Of a stretch of DNA of 64,000 nucleotides, positions 27,160 through 36,152 are shown in pieces. The DNA is from DAOPZC01 sp035353175 (lineage in GTDB: Bacteria; Verrucomicrobiota; Kiritimatiellia; RFP12; UBA1067), in NCBI GenBank assembly GCA_035353175.1, contig DAOPZC010000005.1, forward strand, positions 62,001-126,000. The letters run 5' to 3'. Every line of letters begins with the position of its first letter. Within the stretch, counting starts at the first letter, position 1. The position numbers were made by a program, and so were the translations under genes. The notes beneath the pieces are model-generated. The model did not search any database and had not been told where the DNA came from. It worked only from the letters and a program-made list of their open reading frames with translations.

Positions 27160-28107
27160 ATGACACTCACACCGAGATTGGTTTTGTATATCTCTCTGTT
27201 GGTCGGGGGCGGGCCGCTTGCGGCGCAAGAGGCGCAGGCGCCGCGTTTCGCCCGGTACCGTTCGGGCTACCACTTCGATACGCTGGCGCTTCAGGTGCAG
27301 CTCGACAGGCAACACCTCTCGTGCAACTGCGTGGACGGCGTCTGGGGCGCGCGGACCGAGATCGCGCTGGTCACATGGCAGACCCTGAATGGGCTGGCTC
27401 CCACCGGCGTTCCGGATGCGTCGGTGCTGACGGCGCTGGGGGGCGACACGAATGTGCTGGTCCGCTACACGGTCACGACGAATGACGTGGCCAATATCGG
27501 CCCGGTGCCGCCGGGATGGGAAGAGCGCGCCAAGCTGCGTTCGATGACTTACGAGACGATCCAGGAGATGCTCGCGGAGAAGGGGCACACGTCGCAGCGG
27601 GCGATCGAGCGTCTGAATCCGGGTGTCGCGTGGCCCAACCCGCCGGCGGGCACCGAGGTGGTCGTTCCCGACTGCACCTGCGCGAAACCCGAACGGGCCG
27701 GATCGATCCGCATCGCGCTCGCGCGCATGGAGATCACGGTGTTCAACGCCGAGGGCAAGCTGATCGCGCTCTTCCCCTGCTCCATCGCGCGCGAGAAGTC
27801 CAAACGGCCGGACGGCGAACTGGCGGTCAAAACCATCGCGCCCAATCCGAACTATACGTACGACCCCCAATTGTTTGAGCCTGGCGGCGCGAAAAGAACC
27901 AAGCTGGTCATACCCGCCGGACCCAATAATCCGGTGGGACAGGCCTGGGTCGGGCTTTCGCTGCAAGGCTATGGCGTGCACGGCACGCCGCTCCCGGAGA
28001 AGATCGGGCGGGCGGAATCGCACGGCTGTTTCCGGCTCGCCAACTGGAATGCGGTCAAGCTGTTGGGCATGGTCTATCCCGGCGTGCCGGTCGTCGTGGA
28101 GGAGTGA
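27160..28107 (+). CDS. L,D-transpeptidase (YkuD family) with peptidoglycan-binding domain
   Basis: Envelope enzyme that crosslinks peptidoglycan or attaches proteins to it. A signal peptide (to ~22, PLAAQ) is followed by a PG_binding_1-like domain at ~37-90 (LALQVQLDRQHLSCNCVDGVWGARTEIALVTWQ). Then comes a short LysM-like region (~125-165) and the YkuD domain with HGTPLPEKIGRAESHGCFRL, catalytic Cys about 290. The 315-residue layout resembles ErfK/YbiS proteins. It diverges from the thioredoxin gene, and its stop lies 74 bp before lysA, which makes the peptidoglycan precursor meso-DAP or lysine. Confidence 0.93.
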   Translation: MTLTPRLVLYISLLVGGGPLAAQEAQAPRFARYRSGYHFDTLALQVQLDRQHLSCNCVDGVWGARTEIALVTWQTLNGLAPTGVPDASVLTALGGDTNVLVRYTVTTNDVANIGPVPPGWEERAKLRSMTYETIQEMLAEKGHTSQRAIERLNPGVAWPNPPAGTEVVVPDCTCAKPERAGSIRIALARMEITVFNAEGKLIALFPCSIAREKSKRPDGELAVKTIAPNPNYTYDPQLFEPGGAKRTKLVIPAGPNNPVGQAWVGLSLQGYGVHGTPLPEKIGRAESHGCFRLANWNAVKLLGMVYPGVPVVVEE

Positions 28108-28120
28108 CGCCTAAAACCAG

Positions 28121-28150
28121 TTGCGCGGGCAAGAACGGAACGGCTATACT
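28121..28150 (+). promoter_or_regulatory. Promoter for lysA
   Basis: TTGCGC (28121-28126), 18-bp spacer, TATACT (28145-28150), 31 bp before the lysA ATG. Confidence 0.55.
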
Positions 28151-28181
28151 GAACCATTTTCACCCTCGGAGTGTTGAAGAA

Positions 28182-29447
28182 ATGCCTCAAAAGACATTGC
28201 CCTTTACCTTGGACCAGATCGAGAAGATCGAAAAAAAATATCCGACGCCGTTCCATCTCTATGACGAGAGCGGGATCCGCGCGAATGCGCGGCGCCTCAA
28301 GGAGGCCTTCGCGTGGAATCCCGGCTTCAAGGAGTATTTCGCCGTCAAGGCATGCCCGAATCCCTTTCTGATGAAGATCCTGAAGCAGGAGGGCTTCGGC
28401 ATGGACTGCAGCTCCTTGCCGGAACTGCTGCTCTCGGAGGAAATCGGCGTGACCGGCGAGTCGATCATGTTCACCTCGAACGACACGCCGGCCGGCGAAT
28501 TCGTCAAGGCCAAGGCCTTGGGCGCGGTCATCAACCTCGACGACATCACGCACATCCCTTTTCTTGAGCAGAGCGCGGGGCTGCCCGAGCTGGTCTGTTT
28601 CCGCTACAATCCGGGGCCGCTGAAGGGCGGCAACGCCATCATCGGCAACCCCGAGCAGGCGAAGTACGGGTTCACGCGCGAGCAGCTTTTCGAGGGCTAC
28701 CGCCGGCTGAAGGAGAAGGGCGTGAAGCGCTTCGGCCTGCACACGATGGTGGCATCGAACGAGCTCAATCCGCAGTATTTCATCGATACGGCCGAGATTC
28801 TTTTCGACCTGGTGGCGGAGCTCTCGCAGAAGCTGGGCATCACCTTCGAGTTCGTCAACATCGGCGGCGGCATCGGCATCCCGTACCGGCCCGAACAGCA
28901 GGCGGTGGACCTTGAGCGCGTGGGGGAGGGCGTGCGGCAGGCGTACGCGGCGCGCGTGCTGGCGAAGGGCCATCCCGCGCTGAAGCTCTACATGGAGTGC
29001 GGCCGCATGGTGACGGGACCGTACGGCTACCTGATCGCGCGCGTGCGCCACATCAAGAAGACCTACAAGACCTACGCGGGCCTCGACGCCTGCATGGCGA
29101 ACCTGATGCGCCCCGCGCTCTATGGCGCGTACCACCACATTTCCGTGCCGGCCAAGGCCGACAAGCCGTGCGACACGGTCTACGACGTGACGGGGTCGCT
29201 CTGCGAAAACAACGACAAGTTCGCGATCGACCGCGCGCTGCCGCAACTGGCGCCGGGCGACCTCGTGGTGATCCACGATGCGGGCGCGCACGGCCACGCC
29301 ATGGGTTTCCAGTACAACGGCAAACTGCGCTCGGCCGAGCTGCTGCTGCGCGTGGACGGCAGCGTGGTGCAGATTCGCCGCGCCGAGACGCCGGCCGATT
29401 ATTTCGCGACGCTGGATTTCGGCGCATTGGCGGCGTTCAAGGCGTAA
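28182..29447 (+). CDS. lysA: Diaminopimelate decarboxylase (fold type III PLP enzyme)
   Basis: Converts meso-diaminopimelate to L-lysine. PLP lysine in YFAVKACPNP (Lys56), glycine loop NIGGGIGIPY, substrate/active-site Cys in GSLCENNDKF (Cys341), and the C-terminal HDAGAHGHAMGFQYNG. At 421 residues it is normal. It belongs to a divergent branch of the family: GFGMDCSS and CENND replace the more common GFDVVS and CES-D patterns, so a related decarboxylase such as carboxynorspermidine decarboxylase cannot be fully excluded. The start at 28182 fits the promoter; the open frame extends upstream to 28104. Confidence 0.87.
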   Translation: MPQKTLPFTLDQIEKIEKKYPTPFHLYDESGIRANARRLKEAFAWNPGFKEYFAVKACPNPFLMKILKQEGFGMDCSSLPELLLSEEIGVTGESIMFTSNDTPAGEFVKAKALGAVINLDDITHIPFLEQSAGLPELVCFRYNPGPLKGGNAIIGNPEQAKYGFTREQLFEGYRRLKEKGVKRFGLHTMVASNELNPQYFIDTAEILFDLVAELSQKLGITFEFVNIGGGIGIPYRPEQQAVDLERVGEGVRQAYAARVLAKGHPALKLYMECGRMVTGPYGYLIARVRHIKKTYKTYAGLDACMANLMRPALYGAYHHISVPAKADKPCDTVYDVTGSLCENNDKFAIDRALPQLAPGDLVVIHDAGAHGHAMGFQYNGKLRSAELLLRVDGSVVQIRRAETPADYFATLDFGALAAFKA

Positions 29448-29456
29448 GCCTTGCCT

Positions 29457-30113
29457 ATGATCCCTATCCTCTATCAGGACGACGATTGCGTAGCCGTGAT
29501 GAAACCGTGCGGCGTCGCTGCCGTTCCTGAGCGGGCGGACGATGAGGCGTGTCTCGGCGCCCTGTTGGGGCGGCAACTGGGGCGCCGCGTTTTTCCGGTC
29601 CACCGGCTCGACAAAGAGGTGAGCGGGGTCATCCTCTATGCGCTCACGGCCGCGGCGCACCGTTTCCTCAACACCGCGTTCGAACAGCGCGAGGTCCACA
29701 AAACCTATCTGGCGGTCGTGCACGGCGCGGTCGAAGCCGACCGCGGCTTCATCCGGCGGCCGTTGCGGGAGTTCGGCTCGGGACGGATGGGCGTGGACGA
29801 TGCCAAAGGAAAGCCTTCCGAGACGCGTTACGAAGTCGAGCAACGGAACGGATGTTTTTCGCTGGTCCGCCTGCATCCTTTGACGGGGCGGCGTCACCAG
29901 CTCCGCGTGCATCTCTACAGCATTGGCCATCCGATCGCGGGCGACGTGCGCTACGGTGACCCGGCGCTGCGCGTCGGCCATCCGCGCCTCATGCTGACCT
30001 CCACCGGGCTATCGGTCCATCTTCCTTCCGGTGCCAAGCTGAATCTCCATGACGTCGTCCCCGACGATTTTCGAGAAGCCGCGCAGCGGGTGTACGGGTT
30101 CGATTCTCTTTGA
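29457..30113 (+). CDS. RluA-family RNA pseudouridine synthase
   Basis: Isomerises specific uridines in rRNA or tRNA. The catalytic motif HRLDKEVSG places the nucleophilic Asp at residue 52. Also present are HKTYLAVVHG and GRRHQLRVHL, both standard in RluA proteins. At 218 residues it lacks an S4 domain, so it is of the RluA/TruC single-domain type. ATG 29457 is preferred over TTG 29451. It starts 9 bp after lysA stops, so they are probably co-transcribed. Confidence 0.92.
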   Translation: MIPILYQDDDCVAVMKPCGVAAVPERADDEACLGALLGRQLGRRVFPVHRLDKEVSGVILYALTAAAHRFLNTAFEQREVHKTYLAVVHGAVEADRGFIRRPLREFGSGRMGVDDAKGKPSETRYEVEQRNGCFSLVRLHPLTGRRHQLRVHLYSIGHPIAGDVRYGDPALRVGHPRLMLTSTGLSVHLPSGAKLNLHDVVPDDFREAAQRVYGFDSL

Positions 30114-30206
30114 ACCCGATGAGGCCGCCCCGGAAAACCCCGTGGCTGTCCGGTGCCGTTCGTGGTAAAATGAAGGGCATTCTTTGTTGGAGGAGCGTGC
30201 GGTGAT

Positions 30207-31595
30207 ATGAAGCGGATGCGGATTTCCAGTTTACTGAGTTCGGATAAGCGCGGCATCGACGTTCTGGCCGCCGGCTGGGTGCGGACTCGGCGCGATTCCA
30301 AGGGCGGCTTTTCATTTATCGAGATCAATGACGGGTCTTGTCTGGCAAACCTGCAGGTGATCGCGCCGGCGGAGTTGGGCAACTACGAGTCGGAGATCCT
30401 CCAGCTGCATCCCGGCGCGTCGGTGGTGGTGGAGGGAACGATCGAAGTTTCCGAGGGCAGCGGTCAGGCGGTCGAGCTCAAGGCGCGGAAGGTCAAGGTC
30501 TTAGGCTTTTCCCCACCCGTAGAGTATCCGCTGGGCAAGCAGAAAATCAATTTCGACCGGCTGCGCGAACTGCCCCACCTGCGGGCCCGCACCAACAGTT
30601 TCGGCGCGGTGGCCCGCATGCGGCACCTGCTCGCGCACGAGGTGCACCGTTTCTTCCATGATCGCGGTTTCCTTTACGTGCACACCCCGATCATCACGTC
30701 GAGCGACTGCGAAGGCGCCGGCGCGATGTTTCAGGTGACGACGCTCGATCCGAATGCGCCGCCGCGCCGCGCGGACGGCACGGTCGACTACGACCAGGAT
30801 TTCTTCGGGCGCCGCGCCGCGCTGACGGTGAGCGGCCAGCTCGAGGGTGAGACCTACGCCTGCGCCATGGGCGACATCTACACGTTCGGCCCGACCTTCC
30901 GCGCCGAGAATTCCAACACGCGGCGGCACCTCGCCGAGTTCTGGATGATCGAGCCCGAGATGGCTTTCGCCGATCTCGACGCCGACGCGGAACTGGCCGA
31001 GGCTTTCTTGCAGCACCTGTTTCAGGCCGTCCTGCGCGACGGAATGGCCGACCTCAGATTCTTCGACCAGCGCGTGCTGCCTGGCGTGGCGGCCCGGCTG
31101 GAACGCTTGGCGGACGCGCCGTTCGGACGCGTGACCTACACGGAGGCGATCCGTCTGCTCGAAACGTCCGGCAAGACCTTCGACTTCGCTCCCTACTGGG
31201 GTATGGATATGCAGTCCGAGCATGAGCGCTTCTTGTCGGAGGAGGTGTTCAAAGGCCCCGTGGTGGTGACCGACTACCCTGCGGAGATCAAAGCCTTCTA
31301 CATGCGCCGCAACGCTGACGGGCGGACGGTCGCGGCGATGGACGTGCTGCTGCCGGAGGTCGGGGAGATCATCGGCGGCAGCCAGCGCGAAGAGCGGCTG
31401 GACGTCCTCGAGGCGACGATGCGCACGTGCGGGCTGAATCCGGAGGAGTATGAGGCCTATCTTGATTTGCGGCGCTACGGGAGCGTGCCCCATGCGGGGT
31501 TCGGCCTCGGATTCGAGCGGCTGGTACAGTTCTGCACGGGCATGCACAACATTCGGGACGTGATTCCGTACCCGCGCGCGCCCCGGCTGTGCTAG
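30207..31595 (+). CDS. asnS: Asparaginyl-tRNA synthetase
   Basis: Charges tRNA-Asn. The N-terminal OB-fold anticodon domain (AAGWVRTRRDSKGGFSFIEINDGS) is followed by a class II catalytic domain with motif 2 (FRAENSNTRRHLAEFWMIEPEMAF) and motif 3 (GFGLGFERLVQF). The wording EFWMIEPEMAFADL and GGSQREERLD distinguish AsnS from AspS. 462 residues is full length. GGAGG lies 12 nt upstream of the ATG. A perfect palindrome (31601-31614) follows the stop. Confidence 0.97.
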   Translation: MKRMRISSLLSSDKRGIDVLAAGWVRTRRDSKGGFSFIEINDGSCLANLQVIAPAELGNYESEILQLHPGASVVVEGTIEVSEGSGQAVELKARKVKVLGFSPPVEYPLGKQKINFDRLRELPHLRARTNSFGAVARMRHLLAHEVHRFFHDRGFLYVHTPIITSSDCEGAGAMFQVTTLDPNAPPRRADGTVDYDQDFFGRRAALTVSGQLEGETYACAMGDIYTFGPTFRAENSNTRRHLAEFWMIEPEMAFADLDADAELAEAFLQHLFQAVLRDGMADLRFFDQRVLPGVAARLERLADAPFGRVTYTEAIRLLETSGKTFDFAPYWGMDMQSEHERFLSEEVFKGPVVVTDYPAEIKAFYMRRNADGRTVAAMDVLLPEVGEIIGGSQREERLDVLEATMRTCGLNPEEYEAYLDLRRYGSVPHAGFGLGFERLVQFCTGMHNIRDVIPYPRAPRLC

Positions 31596-31600
31596 AATTC

Positions 31601-31614
31601 TCGGTGATCACCGA
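31601..31614. promoter_or_regulatory. Perfect 14-bp palindrome between asnS and the heparinase-like gene
   Basis: TCGGTGATCACCGA, 60 bp before the heparinase-like ATG. It could be an operator for that gene or a small hairpin after asnS. No T run follows, which argues against a terminator. Confidence 0.45.
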
Positions 31615-31673
31615 AGAGGCCCTGAGGAGTGCAGCGGGGACGCGAACAGGGCGTCGACAAAGAGGGGAACGAG

Positions 31674-33596
31674 ATGACACGAATCGGGGGATTCTTTTGT
31701 TTTCTTGTGTGCGCGCTGGCCGTGTCTGCGCAAGATGTCGCGAAGACCGATCCTTTCGCGGTGACGAAAGCGGATGTCAAGGCGCGGCTGGACAAGATGC
31801 CGGCCGCGCATCCGCGGCTTTTCGTGAAGCGCGCCGACGCGTTCGAGAAAATCCGCGGCGTGATCGGGCAGAAGCCCGAATGGGCGCTGATCCGCGACTG
31901 GCTCGTCAAAGACGCCGACAAGGTTCTGTTGGAGAAACCGGTCGTGCGCGTGCAGGAAGGCATGCGCATGAAAGGCCAGCACGAGGTGGAGAAACGCGCG
32001 GGTCTGCTCGCCGCGGCCTTTCGCCTGACCGGTAAACCCGAGTACGCGGAGCGCGCGAAACAGGAGCTGCTCGCCGCTGCGGCCTTCGCGGACTGGAATC
32101 CTAGCCACTTCCTCGACACGGCCGAGATGACGCTGGGCGTGGCACTGGGCTATGACTGGCTTTACGACACGCTCGACGAGGCTACACGCAAAACCCTGTT
32201 CGAGGCGATCCGCGACAAGGGACTCAAACCGGCGCTGGCGAAGAAATACTTTTGGACGAAGGGCGACAACAACTGGTCGCAGGTCTGCTGGGGCGGCATG
32301 GTGGCCGGCGCGCTGGCGATCCGCGACCAGGATCCCGAGCTGGCGCTGGAGATCATTCACCAGGCGGTGACTTCCGTGCCGTATTCGGTCAAGCCCTACG
32401 CGCCGAACGGCAGCTATCCCGAGGGCCCCGCCTATTGGACGTACGGCACGACGTATTACGTGTATATGATGGACCTGCTGAGCAAATCTTTGGGGACTGA
32501 CTTCGGGCTGTATGACTTGCCGGGGTTTGCCAAGACCGGCGACTACATCAACATCGCGACCGGCCCGAGCGGGCGCTTCTACAACTATGCGGACGGCGGC
32601 GACGGCCGCGGCCACCAGCTCGCGCTGTGGTGGCTGGCGCTGCGGAGCAAGCGTCCGGACTGGCTGCGGAAGGAGGCCGCCGACATGCGCGAGGCCGTGC
32701 GCGCGGGCGATCCCCGCAAGACCGCGATGCGGGGGCTGGCCTTCCCCGTGCTGCTGCTTTTCTGGTTCCAGGAGACCGAGCCCGACGTGCCGTGCAAGAT
32801 CCCGCTCAACTGGGCCAGCGAGGGCCGCGTGCCGGTCGTGGTCATGCGGACTTCGTGGGACGATCGGACCGCCGCGTACTTGGCGACCAAGGGCGGCCCC
32901 GCGACCCAGAACCACGGGCACATGGATTCCGGCTCGTTCATTTATGAGGCGGACGGCATTCGCTGGGCCGTGGACTTGGGTGCCCAGAATTACTATTCAA
33001 TCGAAAAATTGGGGATGAGCCTGTGGAGTTCCAAACAGGACTCGGACCGCTGGAAGATCTTCCGCCTGAGCAGCGCGAGCCACAACGTGGTGACCCTTGA
33101 CGGCCAGCCGCATGTGGCCAGCGGCTTCGGCAAGATCGTGAAATTCGAAGACGATCCGCAGCTGCCGCACGCGGTGGTCGACCTCGGCGAAGTCTACGCG
33201 GGGCAGGCGCAGAGCGTGACGCGGGCGTGCGCGCTGCTGCCGTCGCGGGTCGGCGTGATCCAGGACCGGCTCACCGGCGTAAAGCCCGGCGCGAAGGTGC
33301 GCTGGGCCATGGTGACTCAGGCCAAGTCGTGCCAGGCGCAGGGCGTCGACATGGTGCTCACGGACGGACAGAAGTCGCTAGCAGTCCGGCCGGTCGCGCC
33401 TGCGGCCGTGACGTGGCAGGTGACCGACCTTGCCGTGCCGCCCAACGCCTGGGACGTGCCGAACAAAGGGGCGAGCATGATCGCGTTCGAGACGTTCGCG
33501 CCGGAGAGCGGGACGGTGGAGCTGCGCGTGCTGCTGATCCCGTCCGGGGCGCAGGTCGAGAAAGTCCTGCCGGATTTTTTGAGTGACATGAAATGA
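31674..33596 (+). CDS. Heparinase II/III-like polysaccharide lyase
   Basis: Secreted 640-residue protein. Signal peptide MTRIGGFFCFLVCALAVSAQ. An (alpha/alpha) toroid of the DUF4962 type spans ~30-370 (HPRLFVKRADAF, GVALGYDWLYDTL, NNWSQVCWGG, YPEGPAYWTYG). A heparinase II/III beta-sheet domain follows from ~385 (QNHGHMDSGSFIYEADGIRWAVDLG). The Asn, Tyr and His residues expected for beta-elimination are in the NNWSQ, GPAYWTYG and NHGHMD motifs. Substrate is unclear; relatives act on heparin, alginate or other uronates. ATG 31674 follows AGAGGGGA. The next gene is a PL11 lyase, 45 bp downstream. Confidence 0.86.
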   Translation: MTRIGGFFCFLVCALAVSAQDVAKTDPFAVTKADVKARLDKMPAAHPRLFVKRADAFEKIRGVIGQKPEWALIRDWLVKDADKVLLEKPVVRVQEGMRMKGQHEVEKRAGLLAAAFRLTGKPEYAERAKQELLAAAAFADWNPSHFLDTAEMTLGVALGYDWLYDTLDEATRKTLFEAIRDKGLKPALAKKYFWTKGDNNWSQVCWGGMVAGALAIRDQDPELALEIIHQAVTSVPYSVKPYAPNGSYPEGPAYWTYGTTYYVYMMDLLSKSLGTDFGLYDLPGFAKTGDYINIATGPSGRFYNYADGGDGRGHQLALWWLALRSKRPDWLRKEAADMREAVRAGDPRKTAMRGLAFPVLLLFWFQETEPDVPCKIPLNWASEGRVPVVVMRTSWDDRTAAYLATKGGPATQNHGHMDSGSFIYEADGIRWAVDLGAQNYYSIEKLGMSLWSSKQDSDRWKIFRLSSASHNVVTLDGQPHVASGFGKIVKFEDDPQLPHAVVDLGEVYAGQAQSVTRACALLPSRVGVIQDRLTGVKPGAKVRWAMVTQAKSCQAQGVDMVLTDGQKSLAVRPVAPAAVTWQVTDLAVPPNAWDVPNKGASMIAFETFAPESGTVELRVLLIPSGAQVEKVLPDFLSDMK

Positions 33597-33641
33597 CGGC
33601 TCTCATGAACCGTCCAATAAACAGGGGGAAGGGAATTAACA

Positions 33642-36140
33642 ATGAAGCATGCGAGTCTGGTCGTGGCGGCCTTTCTGGCCGGGAATCTCTCGGCGGCGGA
33701 GCTGGTCGCCAATCCGGGTTTTGAATTGCTGGACGGCCAAAAGAATGTGGCCGACTGGAGCTGGTGGACGCGCGAAAAGGGCAAAGGCCGCCTGGAGGTC
33801 GCGACGGAGCGCCACGACGGCGCGCGCGCGATCCGGATCGTTCATGAGGGTGACAAGGATTGGAACGCTGCGAACAGCCGCAGGACAACGGTCAAGCCGG
33901 GCGAGTCGTATAAGATCACCTGCTGGATGAAGCGCAACGGCGAGGCGAGGGCCGGACAGATCAACGTGGTGGGCAACAAAGGCACGTCACTGGTCGATTG
34001 GGCGATCGGCCGCACGCCGGAACCGCGCCGCAGCGGGTGGAACTTGTGCAAGGCCTACTTCACCGTGCCGGACGGCGTCGACACGGTCTATGTGCGGATC
34101 GTCGGCGGCGGCAAGACCGATTTCTGGGTGGACGACGTGCAGGTCGTCGCTGAGGCGGCTCCCGTGCAGGTCAAAGGGCCGAAAGTCAACGGCTGGGCCG
34201 TTGCGAGACCTGTCGAGCCGATGGACCGCGGCGTGGTGGCGGTGGAGACGGCCGAGGGCGTCTACGTGGGCTGGCGGCTGCTGAAGGAGGACGCGGCAGA
34301 CGTGGCGTTCGACGTCTACCGGCTGAAGGCGGGGCAGCGCGTGAAGCTCAACGCCGCACCGCTCGCACAGACCACGGACTTCTTGGACACGAACCGGTTC
34401 GACGCCGCGGCGAGCTATGCGGTGGAGCCCGCGGCGGGGTTTGGCGGCGTGGCGCAGACGGCCAAGCCCGTCGCGCTGGAGGGCCGCAAGACGCCCTATA
34501 TCCGGATACCCCTGGCGACGACGAACGCAACCGCGCAGAAGGTGGGTGTCGGCGATCTCGACGGCGACGGCGTTTACGAGTACGTGGTCAAGCAGCCGGG
34601 GGCGAACATCGACCCGTGGAGCAAGTATTGGTACAAGTCTCCGGAGACCTTCAAGCTGGAAGCGCGCCGCCAGGACGGCACGCTGCTGTGGATCAAGGAC
34701 TTGGGATGGAACATCGAGCGCGGCATGTGGTATTCGCCGATGGTGGTCTGCGACCTGAACGGCGACGGGCGCGCCGAAGTGGCGGCCAAAATCGGCCCCG
34801 AAGAGGACATGCGCAGCCCTGAAGGCATGGTTGAGAAGGGGGCCGAATGGGTGGGCGTTTTCGACGGCCTCACCGGACGGGAGATCGCGCGCGCGCCGTG
34901 GCCGCCTCGCGACGGCTTTGAATCGTACAATCTGGCTTCGCGCAACCAGCTGGCCGTGGCCTACCTCGATGGCAAGACGCCGTGCCTGATGGTCCTCCGC
35001 GGAACCTATGGCCTGATGCTGGCCGACGCGTGGCAGTTGAAAGCCGGCAAGCTGGAGAGGCTGTGGTCCTATTCGAATGAGGAGTTGCCGGGGATCTATC
35101 AGGGCCAGGGTGCGCACAACTGTCTCTGCGCCGATGTGGACGGCGACGGCCGCGACGAGGTGATCCTCGGCTCGGTGACGCTGGACGACGACGGTTCGGT
35201 GCTGTGGTGCACGGGCAAGGGGCACCCCGACGCGCATTACTACGGCGACATCGATCTGGCGCGTCCCGGCATGGAACTGGCGTACATCATTGAGCGCGGC
35301 CAGCGCAAAGAGGGCGGCATCCACCTGCTCGATCCCGCGACGGGAAAATTCCTCTGGCAGCTGCAGGCTGCGACCAAGCACGTGCACGCCTGCGGCATGT
35401 GCACCGACATCGACCCGATGCAGCCGGGGCTGGAGATCTACGGCGCCGACGCGGACGGGCATAAATTGACCGAAGGCCGCTGGCTTTTCTCGGCAGACGG
35501 GCGAGTGCTCAAGTGCGGCAAAGAGATCGATCTCAGTTTCGGCGTCCCGAGCGCCTGGTGGGACGCAGACTTGCAGCGCGAAATCCTTCGCGGGCAGGCG
35601 CGGGATTACGACGGCGGTGTGGTCAGCGAGAAGATCGAGGGCAGCGTAGTGCTCGTCGCGGACGTGCTCGGCGACTGGCGCGAAGAGGTGCTGACCACCG
35701 TGGCGGGCGAATTGCGCATCTACACCACGCCGGTCCCGGCGATGGACCGCCGCGTGTGCCTGATGCAGGATGCGCCGTACCGCATGCGCACGGTGATGAA
35801 CGCGATGGGGTACTTGCAGGTCCCGATGCTGTCGTATGTGCCGGAGGCGCTTGCGCCCAACCTGAATCTCACGGTACAGAGCGAGAACAAACGCGGCGTG
35901 TGCCGCGTGGTGGTGGCGGCGCCGTTGACGAGCGCCCTGAAGGGCACGCTGAGTCTGAGCGCGCCGAAAACCGTGAAGCTGGAAAAGCGTGAGGCTGTCG
36001 TGGAGTTGAAGCCCGGCGCGCGCATCGCGCTTCCGTTCTTCTTTGACGGCAAGGCCGACGAGCGCGGCGAGCTGATCCGTGCGGTCCTGTCGCTGGAGGA
36101 CGGGACCGTGTTGCGCGGCAGCGTGCCGCTCGGTCTGTAA
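33642..36140 (+). CDS. Rhamnogalacturonan lyase, PL11, with N-terminal carbohydrate-binding module
   Basis: Secreted 832-residue enzyme cutting the rhamnose-galacturonate bond of rhamnogalacturonan I by elimination. Signal peptide to ~18. A CBM4/9-like jelly roll spans ~19-170 (ELVANPGFELLDG; VDTVYVRIVGGGKTDFWVDDVQV). The PL11 propeller follows from ~185 (NGWAVARPVEPMDRGVVAV) with repeated calcium-site loops DLDGDGVYEY, DLNGDGRAEV and DVDGDGRDEV, and the end of the catalytic unit at APYRMRTVMNAMGYLQVPML. It is the clearest pectin-specific enzyme in the window and would supply substrate for GH105 enzymes. Confidence 0.94.
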   Translation: MKHASLVVAAFLAGNLSAAELVANPGFELLDGQKNVADWSWWTREKGKGRLEVATERHDGARAIRIVHEGDKDWNAANSRRTTVKPGESYKITCWMKRNGEARAGQINVVGNKGTSLVDWAIGRTPEPRRSGWNLCKAYFTVPDGVDTVYVRIVGGGKTDFWVDDVQVVAEAAPVQVKGPKVNGWAVARPVEPMDRGVVAVETAEGVYVGWRLLKEDAADVAFDVYRLKAGQRVKLNAAPLAQTTDFLDTNRFDAAASYAVEPAAGFGGVAQTAKPVALEGRKTPYIRIPLATTNATAQKVGVGDLDGDGVYEYVVKQPGANIDPWSKYWYKSPETFKLEARRQDGTLLWIKDLGWNIERGMWYSPMVVCDLNGDGRAEVAAKIGPEEDMRSPEGMVEKGAEWVGVFDGLTGREIARAPWPPRDGFESYNLASRNQLAVAYLDGKTPCLMVLRGTYGLMLADAWQLKAGKLERLWSYSNEELPGIYQGQGAHNCLCADVDGDGRDEVILGSVTLDDDGSVLWCTGKGHPDAHYYGDIDLARPGMELAYIIERGQRKEGGIHLLDPATGKFLWQLQAATKHVHACGMCTDIDPMQPGLEIYGADADGHKLTEGRWLFSADGRVLKCGKEIDLSFGVPSAWWDADLQREILRGQARDYDGGVVSEKIEGSVVLVADVLGDWREEVLTTVAGELRIYTTPVPAMDRRVCLMQDAPYRMRTVMNAMGYLQVPMLSYVPEALAPNLNLTVQSENKRGVCRVVVAAPLTSALKGTLSLSAPKTVKLEKREAVVELKPGARIALPFFFDGKADERGELIRAVLSLEDGTVLRGSVPLGL

Positions 36141-36152
36141 AGGATGCGTCAA

